A stretch of DNA of 64,000 nt from Arthrobacter sp. 18067 (GCF_902706295.1 NZ_CACSJJ010000014.1:1-64000); one strand, 5' to 3'; shown: positions 1 to 7,861, counted from the stretch's first letter. The notes: generated from the letters alone by a model not told the origin. Numbers and translations: made by a program.

Positions 1-266
1 TCGCAGTACGGGTAGGCGTCGGTGTCGGCGTCGCAGTACGGGTAGGCGTCGGCGTCGGCGTCGCAGTACGGGTAGGCGTCGGTGTCGGGGTCGGGGTCGG
101 GCTTGCGCTGGTGACGCTCGGGGTCGGCGTCGGCGTCGGGGTTGCAGTCGCCGTACGCGTGGACGTCGGGGTCGGCGTCGGGGTTGCAGTCGCCGTACGC
201 GTGGACGTCGGGGTCGGCGTCGGGGTTGCAGTCGCCGTACGCGTGGACGTCGGGGTGGGGGTTGCA
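1..266. repeat. Tandem 30-bp and 42-bp coding repeats
   Basis: A unit beginning tcgcagtacgggtaggcgtc recurs at 1, 31 and 61 (30-bp period). A unit beginning gttgcagtcgccgtacgcgt recurs at 141, 183 and 225 (42-bp period). Both periods are multiples of three and keep the Thr-Pro frame of the minus-strand lipoprotein open, so copy number can change without a frameshift. Shorter degenerate copies continue to about 330. Confidence 0.9.
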
Positions 267-454
267 GTACGCGTCGGCGTCGGCGTTGCAGTCGCCGTAC
301 GCGTGGACGTAGCCGTCGGAGTCGAGGTTGCCGTGGTCGCAGTCGGCGACGGCGTAGGTGCCGTGGCAGTTGTCGACGGTGTCGGTGTCGGCGTCGTGCA
401 CCCAGCGAGAGCCAACGCGATCACCGCCCCAAGCATTGAGACCTTGAGTTTCAT
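1..454 (-). CDS. Lipoprotein with Thr-Pro-rich repeats, 3' end cut by window
   Basis: Reading leftward from ATG 454, the frame stays open to the window edge, so 151 codons are visible and the C-terminus is missing. Residues 1-19 form a lipoprotein signal peptide: KLK positive start, hydrophobic core, and lipobox L16-A17-G18-C19. Everything visible after Cys19 is low-complexity Thr/Pro/Ala/Ser/Arg sequence, first as 14-residue units (42 bp), then as 10-residue units (30 bp). An AAAGGA ribosome site stands 9 nt before the start. Such Thr-Pro tracts usually act as wall-spanning linkers, so a functional domain probably follows beyond the edge (inference). The complementary strand is also open here as Gly-Val repeats, but that reading has no signal peptide or ribosome site. 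Confidence 0.8.
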   Translation of the reverse strand, partial: MKLKVSMLGAVIALALAGCTTPTPTPSTTATAPTPSPTATTATSTPTATSTRTATATPTPTRTATPTPTSTRTATATPTPTPTSTRTATATPTPTPTSTRTATATPTPTPTPSVTSASPTPTPTPTPTRTATPTPTPTRTATPTPTPTRTA

Positions 455-560
455 GACATGTATTCCTTTGGGGTAGCAGCCTAACTTCGAGCTGCTGCGG
501 CGCCGGATCCCCACTCCCGGCTCTTTTGTCACCTGCCAAGGCAGGGATTTCAGCCGGGGA
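455..560 (-). promoter_or_regulatory. Structured 5' leader of the lipoprotein gene
   Basis: Three hairpins can be drawn in the transcript upstream of the lipoprotein start: arms 475-480/491-496, arms 502-506/517-521, and arms 532-537/540-545. The loop of the middle hairpin (509-513, TGGGG in the RNA sense) is complementary to CCCCA at 469-473, just upstream of the ribosome site, so a pseudoknot that hides or frees the translation start is possible. I could not match it to a known riboswitch class; a cyclic-di-AMP type was considered because those often precede wall genes, but its conserved blocks are not clear. Confidence 0.35.
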
Positions 561-903
561 TGAATGTCCCGGCATAGCTCGATGACGAGCATCAGTTTTT
601 ACTCGACATGCTGCGGTGCGACGCGTGCGGACGTACTGCCCGGCGTCATCGAGCGAGCAAGCGCAACCCGTCAGTCAGGGCCGCCACGGCCTTGAAGACC
701 CAAGAGGGTGGCCGTCAGCCCAGCTTACGTGAAGCCCTAAGTACCCTGCCGATTGTTACGCAGATCACATTGGCCATTTCGATGCTTCGCTGCGCAACCC
801 ACCACTCTCACGGCATGGCCTGCAGCGAGCCATCGATTCGGGCTTATCCACATAGGGCAGTCCGCTCCTGTCCGTACTGAACGGTTCATTCAAGGCTTGT
901 TCC
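561..903. other. Gene-free stretch before the AbiEi gene
   Basis: I see no convincing gene here. Short open frames lack ribosome sites and recognisable products. The stretch should hold the promoter of the minus-strand lipoprotein, the promoter of the AbiEi-type gene, and the first copy of a 57-bp repeat (786-842). Confidence 0.5.
786..842. repeat. 57-bp repeat, copy A, left of the AbiEi gene
   Basis: The blocks TTCGCTGCGCA, CACGGCA, TGCAGCGAG, CATCGA and CGGG occur in this order with spacings 12, 5, 1 and 2 nt. The same blocks with identical spacing occur at 1929-1985. The outer parts are inverted (gcttcgctgcgca against tgcagcgagc), so each copy can fold into a hairpin. Confidence 0.75.
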
Positions 904-1839
904 ATGGCGAACAGTGACGCAACCGGGCTCCCTGCAGGGATGGATCTATGGCGGACCGCCGAGCTCCATGAGCTGGGGTTCAACGATAGGAAGATTGCCT
1001 CGTTCGTGCGGGCCGGCCATCTGGTACGACTTCGTCGAGGTTGCTATATCCGGGGCAGCACGTGGGCTGCTCAAAAGCCATGGGTACGCGGCCGGCAGCT
1101 GATCGCAGCTCACGCGCACGGAACACTGTCGACGTCGTCCGGCGGCTTGGTCTACAGCCACACCTCAGCCGCACGCCTCCACGGATTGTTTCTCTGGGAC
1201 GTTGATGACCGCGTGCACATCACGACTGGTTCAACTGCTTCACGCTCCTCCCACGGCAACAATGTCGTGCCGCATGCGCGCCAACTGGAAGCCCAAGAAA
1301 TAGTGCTTATCAACGGCATGCCATGCACCTCCCTGGAAAGAACCGTCGTGGACTGCTGCCTGATGCTGAACTACAGGCAATCCTTGGTGCTGATGGACCA
1401 TGCCCTTCGGATGGGCGTCGACGTCGGAACAATCCACCAAAAGTGTGCTTCGTTGGCCGGGCGCAACGGAGTTCTCGCCCTGCGCCGGGCCCTGGGGAAC
1501 GCCGACGCCCGCTCCGAATCACCCGGCGAAACCTTGACCCGCGAACTTCTCCAACGGTTACGCATCGAACTCCCCGAGCTGCAGGTGGAGGTGTCTTCCA
1601 CTGAGGGTCGTCATCGCCTGGACTTTGCGTGGCGGGAAAAGAAAGTTGCCTTGGAGTTCGACGGGAAAGTGAAGTACTTCGACTACGCCCCCACGGCCGA
1701 GGTCATCTACCAGGAACGCCAACGCGAGAAGGCCCTCATGGCACAGGACTGGAAGTTTATCCGGATTAAGTGGCAGCACTTGTTTCGGGAACAGGAGTTC
1801 AAGACGAGTGTGCTGCGGGTCCTGCGGAGCAACAGCTAG
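904..1839 (+). CDS. AbiEi-like antitoxin-domain protein with DUF559/Vsr-type nuclease fold
   Basis: The 311-residue protein starts with a winged-helix AbiEi-type region (about 10-60: W-R-T-A-E-L...R-K-I-A...G...R-L-R-R-G-C-Y), passes through a central region that includes S-L-E-R-T-V-V-D (143-150), and ends in a DUF559-like PD-(D/E)xK domain. Visible catalytic candidates are E209, D240 (R-L-D-F) and E251 followed by D-G-K. This architecture is common in actinobacteria and is annotated as a type IV toxin-antitoxin AbiEi family protein. The AbiEii nucleotidyltransferase partner is absent on both sides, so it is an orphan, and a nuclease or DNA-repair role is equally possible. An AAGG site lies 7 nt before ATG 904. 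Matching 57-bp repeats flank the gene. Confidence 0.75.
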   Translation: MANSDATGLPAGMDLWRTAELHELGFNDRKIASFVRAGHLVRLRRGCYIRGSTWAAQKPWVRGRQLIAAHAHGTLSTSSGGLVYSHTSAARLHGLFLWDVDDRVHITTGSTASRSSHGNNVVPHARQLEAQEIVLINGMPCTSLERTVVDCCLMLNYRQSLVLMDHALRMGVDVGTIHQKCASLAGRNGVLALRRALGNADARSESPGETLTRELLQRLRIELPELQVEVSSTEGRHRLDFAWREKKVALEFDGKVKYFDYAPTAEVIYQERQREKALMAQDWKFIRIKWQHLFREQEFKTSVLRVLRSNS

Positions 1840-1928
1840 GCGGCTCCGCGGGGTGCAGCGGCCTGGGAGCGCGGTCGGATTCGGGCATGCTGAAGGTTCG
1901 CACGGATCGCTAAGGCCCCATTCGGGGG

Positions 1929-1985
1929 TTCGCTGCGCACAGTGCTGAACCCACGGCACAATCTGCAGCGAGGCATCGAAACGGG
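1929..1985. repeat. 57-bp repeat, copy B, right of the AbiEi gene
   Basis: This is the second copy of the element at 786-842, in the same orientation and with identical internal spacing. It begins 90 bp after the AbiEi stop codon. No inverted termini or target duplications are obvious. Confidence 0.75.
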
Positions 1986-2030
1986 GCCACAGCAATCGGG
2001 CGCGGGCAGCGGGCAGAAGGCACACAAAAG

Positions 2031-2058
2031 CGGGCGATACCTCCCCAGGTATCGCCCG
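2031..2058 (-). terminator. Rho-independent terminator of the 58-residue gene
   Basis: A perfect 12-bp stem (2031-2042 with 2047-2058) closes a 4-nt loop. Read on the minus strand it is followed by CTTTTGTG. It lies 42 bp beyond the stop codon of the small minus-strand gene. Confidence 0.85.
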
Positions 2059-2099
2059 CCTCGTTGGCTCTGTTGCGCAGAGTCCGCGCCCCCAAGTGC

Positions 2100-2276
2100 C
2101 TAGGGGCGCTGCCGGCCGAACACCGGGAGCGCGCGCAGCCAACGGGAGAACCCGCCGGCTTTGCGGTCACAGTCGGCCGGAATGTAGAAGTCCGGATCTG
2201 TTGCACCAAAGGGCAGGTACAGCTCCTGACCGGGCGCCGGGAATTCCACGACGTTGTTCGTATCCTTCGAGTCCAT
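2100..2276 (-). CDS. Small uncharacterised protein, 58 residues
   Basis: ATG 2276 follows a near-perfect AGGAGG ribosome site (spacing 5) and the frame closes at TAG 2100-2102. The product begins MDSKDTNNVVEFPAPG, carries a central acidic and aromatic part (about 20-36, F-G-A-T-D-P-D-F-Y-I-P-A-D-C), and ends in a basic tail with R-W-L-R-A-L-P-V-F-G-R-Q-R-P. I recognise no family, signal peptide or membrane segment. A strong terminator directly downstream and the strong ribosome site argue that it is a real, independently transcribed gene. It is divergent from the uricase locus. Function unknown. Confidence 0.7.
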   Translation of the reverse strand: MDSKDTNNVVEFPAPGQELYLPFGATDPDFYIPADCDRKAGGFSRWLRALPVFGRQRP

Positions 2277-2304
2277 CTATTCCTCCTCTTTCTCATGCAC
2301 ACAG

Positions 2305-2321
2305 TTTCCGCTCTTCGGAAA
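2305..2321. promoter_or_regulatory. Possible IclR-type operator (distal)
   Basis: TTTCCG-N5-CGGAAA is a 6-bp inverted repeat lying 29 bp upstream of the small minus-strand gene. It resembles the TTTCC/GGAAA half-sites bound by IclR-family proteins. An IclR gene lies at 5468-6223. Confidence 0.35.
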
Positions 2322-2527
2322 ACTTTTATTGTTATGTGGAAAGTGTAGGCAGCTGGGAAAGAACGCGTCAAGACCCCCATCCGGGCGAAGTGAGTTGCCC
2401 CGGTCACATTTGGATGGTTCATAACGATCCACGGGAACCCATGTACATAAGCCGAAATCATGCGCTACTCTCGAATGAGTTCGTGGCGTAGGTCACGTAA
2501 CCTGAGAGCAGCAGGCAGGGTCGTAAT

Positions 2528-2559
2528 GAGCTGGCATCCATGGATGCTGGCTCTTTTTT
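2528..2559 (+). terminator. Terminator-like hairpin in the uricase leader
   Basis: GAGC (2528-2531) and GCATC (2534-2538) pair with GATGC (2543-2547) and GCTC (2550-2553), followed directly by six T. No plus-strand gene ends just upstream, so this may be an attenuator in the uricase leader if transcription starts before 2528. Confidence 0.55.
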
Positions 2560-2612
2560 GTTGGGTCGGCTCCACCAGAAACGCGGTGGAAACACGCGCT
2601 TAATTTCATTGA

Positions 2613-2628
2613 TGGAACGTAGGTTCCA
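2613..2628. promoter_or_regulatory. Possible IclR/AllR-type operator before uricase
   Basis: TGGAAC-GTAG-GTTCCA is a perfect 6-bp inverted repeat 18 bp upstream of the uricase start. E. coli AllR and IclR sites have the same TGGAA/TTCCA form. Its position would let a bound repressor block transcription or translation of uricase. Confidence 0.5.
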
Positions 2629-2646
2629 CCTCACAGAAGTTGGGAT

Positions 2647-3561
2647 ATGACCATGAGCAACAACATCGTCCTCGGCGAAAACCAGTACGGCAAAGCAGAA
2701 GTCCGCGTCGTCAAGGTCACTCGGGATACGGACCGCCACCACATCGAAGACCTGAACGTCACCTCGCAGCTGCGCGGCGATTTCCAGGCCGCACACCTGG
2801 AAGGCGACAACGGCCACGTCGTCGCCACCGACACCCAGAAGAACACCGTCTACGCGTTCGCTCGTGAAGGCATCGGCTCCCCCGAGTCCTTCCTCCTGCG
2901 CCTTGCAGACCACTTCACCGGCGGATTCGACTGGGTCACCGGCGGCCGCTGGGAAGCTGAAGCCTACAGCTGGGATCGCATCCAGGCCCACGGCGAGGGA
3001 CACGACCACAGCTTCGTCCGCAACGGACAAGAGGTGCGTACCGCCGTCGTCGTCCGCGATGGCGCAACCACCCACCTTATTTCCGGCCTCAAGGACCTGA
3101 CCGTCCTGAAGACCACGCAGTCCGGCTTCGTCGGCTACCCGCGCGACAAGTACACCACCCTGCCGGAGACCACCGACCGCATCCTGGCCACCGATGTATC
3201 CGCCCGCTGGCGCTACAACACCAACCTGGATTTCGCCGGAACGGACTTCAACAAGAGCTACGAGGACATCAAGGCACTCCTGCTTGAAGGCTTCACCGAG
3301 AACTACTCCCACGCCCTGCAGCAGACGCTGTTCGACATGGGCAAGAAGGTCCTGGAAGCACACAGCGAAGTGGACGAGATCAAGTTCTCCATGCCCAACA
3401 AGCACCACTTCCTGGTTGACCTGAGCCCGTTCGGCCTGGACAACCCCAACGAGGTCTTCTTCGCGGCTGATCGCCCGTACGGCCTCATCGAAGCGACGGT
3501 CCAGCGGGAGAACATCCCCGCTGCACCGGTTGCCTGGAGCGGCATCGCCGGCTTCTGCTAA
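2647..3561 (+). CDS. Urate oxidase (factor-independent urate hydroxylase)
   Basis: The 304-residue product is a full-length uricase, which oxidises urate with O2 to 5-hydroxyisourate in the cytoplasm. Seen in the sequence: Y-G-K-A-E-V-R-V-V-K near residue 14 with the catalytic Lys16, T-D-T-Q-K-N-T with Thr61-Asp62, and P-N-K-H-H-F near residue 250, which carries the family's Asn/His pair. A second ATG two codons in is also usable. The next gene is a purine permease, and downstream genes handle ureidoglycine and glyoxylate. The hydrolase and decarboxylase that process hydroxyisourate are not in the window. Confidence 0.95.
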   Translation: MTMSNNIVLGENQYGKAEVRVVKVTRDTDRHHIEDLNVTSQLRGDFQAAHLEGDNGHVVATDTQKNTVYAFAREGIGSPESFLLRLADHFTGGFDWVTGGRWEAEAYSWDRIQAHGEGHDHSFVRNGQEVRTAVVVRDGATTHLISGLKDLTVLKTTQSGFVGYPRDKYTTLPETTDRILATDVSARWRYNTNLDFAGTDFNKSYEDIKALLLEGFTENYSHALQQTLFDMGKKVLEAHSEVDEIKFSMPNKHHFLVDLSPFGLDNPNEVFFAADRPYGLIEATVQRENIPAAPVAWSGIAGFC

Positions 3562-3596
3562 GCCCGCACCGAAACCGCACTAAACCGCACCACCAA

Positions 3597-3658
3597 CGGG
3601 TTTGTGTGCAGGTCCCGACAACGGCGCCCCGTAAACGCTGGATCTGCACACAAACCCG
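3597..3658. repeat. Long inverted repeat between uricase and permease
   Basis: Perfect 15-bp arms CGGGTTTGTGTGCAG (3597-3611) and its complement (3644-3658) enclose 32 nt. There is no T-run after it, so it looks more like an mRNA-stabilising or palindromic intergenic element than a terminator. Confidence 0.7.
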
Positions 3659-3738
3659 ACCCCAAAAACCTAAAGATTTTGTTAGCCAGACACAGTTAGC
3701 CAGACGAAGACGTCTGCCATGAACCCAGAAAGTCTGCC

Positions 3739-5244
3739 ATGAACATCAAAAAGAAGTCCCGCCCTGCGAATACCTCTTCGCAGAAGCATCAGCCGGAACG
3801 TCCCGAGGACAAGCGCCTCTCCATCGGAAGCACGTTCGCTTACGGCTTCCAGCACGTCCTGACCATGTACGGCGGAATCATTGCCCCGCCCCTGATCATC
3901 GGTGCGGCCGCCGGAATGTCCTCGCAGGACATCGGCCTCCTCATCGCCGCCTGTTTGTTCGTTGGCGGCCTGGCCACCATCCTTCAGACGGTTGGCATTC
4001 CGTTCTTCGGCTCGCAGTTGCCGCTGGTCCAGGGCGTTTCCTTCGCCGGCGTTTCCACCATGGTGGCGATCGTCCAAGGTGGCGGTGGAATCCAGGCGGT
4101 GTTCGGCTCAGTCATTGTGGCCTCGCTGATCGGCTTGGCGATCACGCCCCTGTTCTCCAAGATCATTAAGTTCTTCCCGCCGGTTGTCACCGGCACCGTG
4201 ATCACCACCATCGGCCTGACGCTGATGCCGGTCGCAGCAAACTGGGCCATGGGTGGCAACGCCAAGGCTGACAACTACGGCAGCATGGCCAACATTGGCC
4301 TCGCGGCAGCAACCATGGGTGTTGTCCTCCTCCTGAGCAAGGTCGGCAACGCCGCCATCTCCCGTCTCTCCATCCTGCTGGCCATGGTCATCGGCACCAT
4401 CATCGCGCTGGTTGCCGGCATGGCTGACTTCTCCAAGGTGGGCCAGGGCGACATCGTTGCGTTCCCCACGCCCTTCGCTTTCGGCGCTCCGACCTTCGAA
4501 ATCGCCGCGATCATCTCCATGCTTATCGTCATCCTGGTGACCCTGACGGAGACCTCGGCCGACATCATCGCAGTGGGCGAAATCGTGGATACCAAGGTTG
4601 ACTCCCGCCGCATCGGCGACGGCCTCCGTGCAGACATGCTCTCCAGCGCCATCTCCCCACTGTTCAACTCGTTCACCCAGAGCGCCTTCGCCCAGAACGT
4701 GGGCCTCGTGGCCATCACGGGCATCAAGAGCCGCTTCGTGGTCAGCGCCGGCGGTCTCATCCTGGTCATCCTCGGCCTCCTGCCGATCCTGGGCCGGGTT
4801 GTCGCAGCGGTTCCGACGCCCGTCCTGGGCGGCGCCGGCGTCGTGCTGTTCGGTACAGTGGCCGCCAGCGGTATCCGCACCCTGGCCAAGGTTGAGTACA
4901 AGAACAACATGAACCTGATCATCGTGGCTGCTTCGATCGGCTTCGGCATGATCCCCATCGCCGCCCCGAAGTTCTACGACCAGTTCCCGTCCTGGTTCGC
5001 CACGATCTTCCACTCCGGTATCAGCTCGGCAGCCGTCATGGCCATCCTGCTGAACATCCTCTTCAACCACTTCAAGGCCGGCAACTCGGACAACCAGTCC
5101 GTATTCGTCGCCGGTACTGACAGGATCGTCAGCGAAGAGGACATCAAGTGCCTGAGCGAAGGCGACCGCTTCGAGAACGGCAAGCTGATCGACGCCGACG
5201 GCAAGGAAGTCCCGCTCAAGACCTCCAGCGCGTCAGAGCACTAG
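3739..5244 (+). CDS. NCS2-family purine (urate/xanthine) permease
   Basis: This 501-residue membrane protein belongs to the nucleobase:cation symporter-2 family, which imports urate, xanthine or uracil with protons or sodium. Visible features are the F-Q-H-V-L-T-M-Y-G-G opening (about 39-48) typical of NCS2, the repeated hydrophobic spans, and the segment with E-T-S-A-D (about 275-279) near the substrate site. The hydrophilic tail after about 440 is cytoplasmic. Directly following uricase, it is most likely the urate or xanthine importer (substrate inferred from context). The start region holds a short duplication (tctgccatgaac at 3714 and 3734); the second ATG opens the long frame. A strong terminator follows. 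Confidence 0.9.
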   Translation: MNIKKKSRPANTSSQKHQPERPEDKRLSIGSTFAYGFQHVLTMYGGIIAPPLIIGAAAGMSSQDIGLLIAACLFVGGLATILQTVGIPFFGSQLPLVQGVSFAGVSTMVAIVQGGGGIQAVFGSVIVASLIGLAITPLFSKIIKFFPPVVTGTVITTIGLTLMPVAANWAMGGNAKADNYGSMANIGLAAATMGVVLLLSKVGNAAISRLSILLAMVIGTIIALVAGMADFSKVGQGDIVAFPTPFAFGAPTFEIAAIISMLIVILVTLTETSADIIAVGEIVDTKVDSRRIGDGLRADMLSSAISPLFNSFTQSAFAQNVGLVAITGIKSRFVVSAGGLILVILGLLPILGRVVAAVPTPVLGGAGVVLFGTVAASGIRTLAKVEYKNNMNLIIVAASIGFGMIPIAAPKFYDQFPSWFATIFHSGISSAAVMAILLNILFNHFKAGNSDNQSVFVAGTDRIVSEEDIKCLSEGDRFENGKLIDADGKEVPLKTSSASEH

Positions 5245-5262
5245 CACCCTTGCGCAGATAAC

Positions 5263-5301
5263 AGGCGGCAGTGTTTTCCTTGGGGGACACTGCCGCCTTT
5301 T
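5263..5301 (+). terminator. Terminator after the purine permease
   Basis: A 12-bp stem (5263-5274 with 5287-5298) is followed by TTTTG. It closes the uricase-permease unit. Confidence 0.9.
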
Positions 5302-5409
5302 GTCGCGTCGCGTGGTAGCCGCCCCGCACGGAATGTACGACGGCGGCACTCGGCTTTGAGGGCAGCCCACCTTGCGCAGGCCCACACTTGGTCTCCCGAG
5401 ATAACAAAA

Positions 5410-5440
5410 GATGGCAATGTTTCTGGGAAACATTGCCATC
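5410..5440 (-). terminator. Terminator of the IclR gene
   Basis: A perfect 13-bp stem (5410-5422 with 5428-5440) is followed on the minus strand by TTTTGTT. It sits 28 bp past the IclR stop codon. Confidence 0.9.
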
Positions 5441-5467
5441 AAATGCCAACTCGGCGGAGTGAGAAAG

Positions 5468-6223
5468 CTAGTTCTGGTTGAGCTCCGCGGAGATCGCCCT
5501 GGCTGCTTCACGCAGCATGGGCACGGCGCGGTCGGCGAAGCTCTGGTCCACACGGGTGATCGGTCCGGAGACGGAGATCGCGGTGGGAGTAGGAGCGTTC
5601 GGGACAGCCATGGCGAAGCAGCGTACGCCGAGCTCCTGCTCTTCCTCGTCAATGGAGTAGCCACGTTCGCGGATGAGCTTGAGGTCCGCGAGCAGGGAGT
5701 CGATGTCGCCGATGCTCTTGGCCGTGGGGGTGGGCATGCCGGTGCGGGCCACGATGCCGCGGACAACTTCGTCGTCCAACTGGGCCAGGATTGCTTTGCC
5801 CACGCCGGTATCGTGCGTGTGGGCGCGGCGGCCGACTTCGGTGAACATGCGCATGGAGTGCATGGACGGGACCTGGGCGACGTAGATGACCATGTCGGAA
5901 TCGAGGACCGCCATGTTGGAGGTCTCGCCGAGGCGTTCCACCAGGGTCTTCAGCTGCGGGCGGGCCACGGCACCGAGCTGCTTGCTGGCACCTTCGCCGA
6001 GCCGGATGAGCCGCGGGCCCAGCGCGTAGCGGCGGTTGGGCAGCTGACGGATGTAGCCCAGGGACACCAAGGTCCTCAAAAGGCGATGGATGGTGGGCAA
6101 GGGCAGGTCAGTGGATGACGAGAGCTCGCTCAGGGTGACATCGCCACCCGCATCCGTGATCAGTTCCAGCAGTTCAAAGACGCGCTCAACGGACTGCACG
6201 CCTCCGGAGGCTTTTTCAGCCAT
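5468..6223 (-). CDS. IclR-family regulator of the urate/glyoxylate genes
   Basis: The 251-residue protein has an N-terminal winged helix (about 8-70: G-V-Q-S-V-E-R-V-F-E-L-L-E...L-P-T-I-H-R-L-L-R-T-L) and a C-terminal IclR effector domain (about 80-250) with H-T-H-D-T-G-V-G-K-A and R-E-R-G-Y-S-I-D-E-E-E motifs. It is divergent from the malic enzyme operon and convergent with the permease. IclR and AllR in enterobacteria sense glyoxylate or pyruvate and control glyoxylate and allantoin genes, and the neighbours here fit the same job (inference). Candidate operators are the inverted repeats at 2613-2628 and 2305-2321. Confidence 0.9.
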   Translation of the reverse strand: MAEKASGGVQSVERVFELLELITDAGGDVTLSELSSSTDLPLPTIHRLLRTLVSLGYIRQLPNRRYALGPRLIRLGEGASKQLGAVARPQLKTLVERLGETSNMAVLDSDMVIYVAQVPSMHSMRMFTEVGRRAHTHDTGVGKAILAQLDDEVVRGIVARTGMPTPTAKSIGDIDSLLADLKLIRERGYSIDEEEQELGVRCFAMAVPNAPTPTAISVSGPITRVDQSFADRAVPMLREAARAISAELNQN

Positions 6224-6350
6224 TCCCTTGTCTCCAATGACTCAGATTCCGACAACTCTTATCCGCATCGTGAAAAGAATTGCTTAGAACACCCAACATA
6301 CAGCACAGCACGCACCTGCGCGACGACACCGAAGATGACCGGGCAGGGGG

Positions 6351-6379
6351 TTGTGTTTCCACTTTGTAGATAATAATAT
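6351..6379 (+). promoter_or_regulatory. Promoter of the malic enzyme operon
   Basis: TTGTGT (6351-6356) and TAATAT (6374-6379) are separated by exactly 17 nt in an AT-rich island that is unusual for this genome. It lies 66 bp upstream of the malic enzyme start. Half-sites tttcca (6356-6361) and tttggaac (6403-6410) nearby could serve the divergent IclR protein. Confidence 0.6.
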
Positions 6380-6444
6380 CCATAATACGAAAACATTCAG
6401 TTTGGAACGGCGGCCCGGGAACGGGCCTAACAGGAGGAATTTCA

Positions 6445-7845
6445 ATGGCGAATCCGAGCCCCGGAAACTCGATCACCCTGCGCGTCGCCGCACCGTCGAG
6501 CTTCACCGCTACCAGCGAACTGGCAGCAGCCGTCGGCGCAGCCGGTGCAGCAATCACCGCGCTGGACGTCACGGAATCCCACCACGAGACGATCGTTGTT
6601 GACGTCACTTGCAACACCACCGACGACGACCACGCCGCCCGCGTCAAGGACGCCCTGAACGCCCTCGACGGCGTCACCGTCCAGCACGTCTCGGACCGCA
6701 CCTTCCTCATGCACCTCGGCGGCAAGCTCGAGGTCGTCCCCAAGGTGGCCCTGCGCAACCGCGACGATCTCTCGCGTGCCTACACTCCCGGCGTCGCGCG
6801 TGTTTGCATGGCCATCGCTGAAGATCCGGCCGCTGCCCGCAACCTGACGGTCAAGCGCAACACCATCGCCGTCCTCACCGACGGTTCGGCCGTTCTGGGC
6901 CTGGGCAACATCGGCCCCGCAGCGGCACTGCCCGTCATGGAAGGCAAGGCTGCGCTGTTCAAGCAGTTCGCCAACGTCGACGCCTGGCCGGTCTGCCTGG
7001 ACACCCAGGACACCGAAGAGATCATCATGATCGCCAAGGCCATGGCCCCCGTCTACGGTGGCATCAACCTCGAAGACATCGCCGCACCGCGCTGCTTCGA
7101 AATCGAAAACCGCCTCCGCGAAGAGCTCGACATCCCGGTCTTCCACGATGACCAGCACGGCACCGCGATCGTCACGCTCGCTGCCTTGGTCAACGCCCTC
7201 CGTGTTGTGGACAAGAAGCTCTCCGAGGTCAAGATCGTGGTTTCGGGCGTCGGCGCTGCCGGCTCGGCCATCATCCAGCTCCTCAAGGCCCAGGGCGCTC
7301 AGCACATCATCGCCGCCGGCCGCTCCGGCGCCATCCACTCCGGTGAGGAATACGGCGACGAGCACCGCAGCTGGATCGCCGCGAACACCAACGAAGAAGG
7401 CTTCTCCGGCACCCTCCACGACGCCCTCAAGGGTGCAGACGTGTTCATCGGTGTCAGCGCTCCGCACGTGATCGGCGAGGAGCAGGTCGCTTCGATGGCC
7501 GAGGACGCGATCGTGTTCGCCATGGCCAACCCGACACCGGAAATCGATCCGGTTATCGCTTCCAAGCACGCAGCAGTGGTGGCTACGGGACGCAGCGACT
7601 TCCCGAACCAGATCAACAATGTGCTGGCCTTCCCCGGCTTCTTCCGGGGCCTGCTGGACGCCGGAGCATCGGACATTACGCCGAACATGCTGGTGGCCGC
7701 CGCCGAGGCAATTGCCAACCGGGTGGCTGACGATGAGCTCAACGCGAGTTACATTATCCCCAGCGTCTTCGATCCCCATGTTGCCGCCGATGTAGCGACC
7801 GCCGTAGCCAATGCTGCGCACGCCAACGCCGCCAGCGCACTCTAG
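6445..7845 (+). CDS. NAD(P)-dependent malic enzyme with N-terminal ACT domain
   Basis: The enzyme decarboxylates malate to pyruvate. The 466 residues comprise an ACT-like regulatory domain (about 8-75), the malic N domain with [11 protein letters not shown] (about 109-119), a metal site with F-H-D-D-Q-H-G-T-A, and a Rossmann domain with G-V-G-A-A-G-S-A. An AGGAGG ribosome site stands 8 nt before ATG 6445. It heads a run of four same-strand genes (malic enzyme, malate synthase, DUF6986, AllE), so the unit can take glyoxylate plus acetyl-CoA to malate and on to pyruvate. Confidence 0.95.
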   Translation: MANPSPGNSITLRVAAPSSFTATSELAAAVGAAGAAITALDVTESHHETIVVDVTCNTTDDDHAARVKDALNALDGVTVQHVSDRTFLMHLGGKLEVVPKVALRNRDDLSRAYTPGVARVCMAIAEDPAAARNLTVKRNTIAVLTDGSAVLGLGNIGPAAALPVMEGKAALFKQFANVDAWPVCLDTQDTEEIIMIAKAMAPVYGGINLEDIAAPRCFEIENRLREELDIPVFHDDQHGTAIVTLAALVNALRVVDKKLSEVKIVVSGVGAAGSAIIQLLKAQGAQHIIAAGRSGAIHSGEEYGDEHRSWIAANTNEEGFSGTLHDALKGADVFIGVSAPHVIGEEQVASMAEDAIVFAMANPTPEIDPVIASKHAAVVATGRSDFPNQINNVLAFPGFFRGLLDAGASDITPNMLVAAAEAIANRVADDELNASYIIPSVFDPHVAADVATAVANAAHANAASAL

Positions 7846-7861
7846 AAAAGGACACCGCCAC

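Larger units (their letters stand above)
2277..2646. other. Divergent intergenic region upstream of uricase
   Basis: This 370-bp stretch between the small minus-strand gene and uricase has no convincing gene. It holds two inverted repeats of IclR-operator type (2305-2321 and 2613-2628), a further inverted pair TCCACC/GGTGGA (2571-2590), and a terminator-like hairpin with a T6 run (2528-2559). It looks like a densely regulated divergent promoter region. Confidence 0.6.

Noticed and set aside
1..330. CRISPR-like array
   Set aside because: The repeats are contiguous tandem units without spacers, and both periods are multiples of three inside a coding frame.
111..476. Plus-strand open frame of Gly-Val repeats
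   Set aside because: It is the complement of the Thr-Pro lipoprotein repeats, and has no signal peptide, ribosome site or family.
455..600. Cyclic-di-AMP (ydaO) riboswitch
   Set aside because: The general setting fits, but the conserved blocks of that class cannot be aligned; kept only as an unassigned structured leader.
904..2030. Complete AbiE toxin-antitoxin pair
   Set aside because: No AbiEii-type nucleotidyltransferase frame is present on either side of the AbiEi-like gene.
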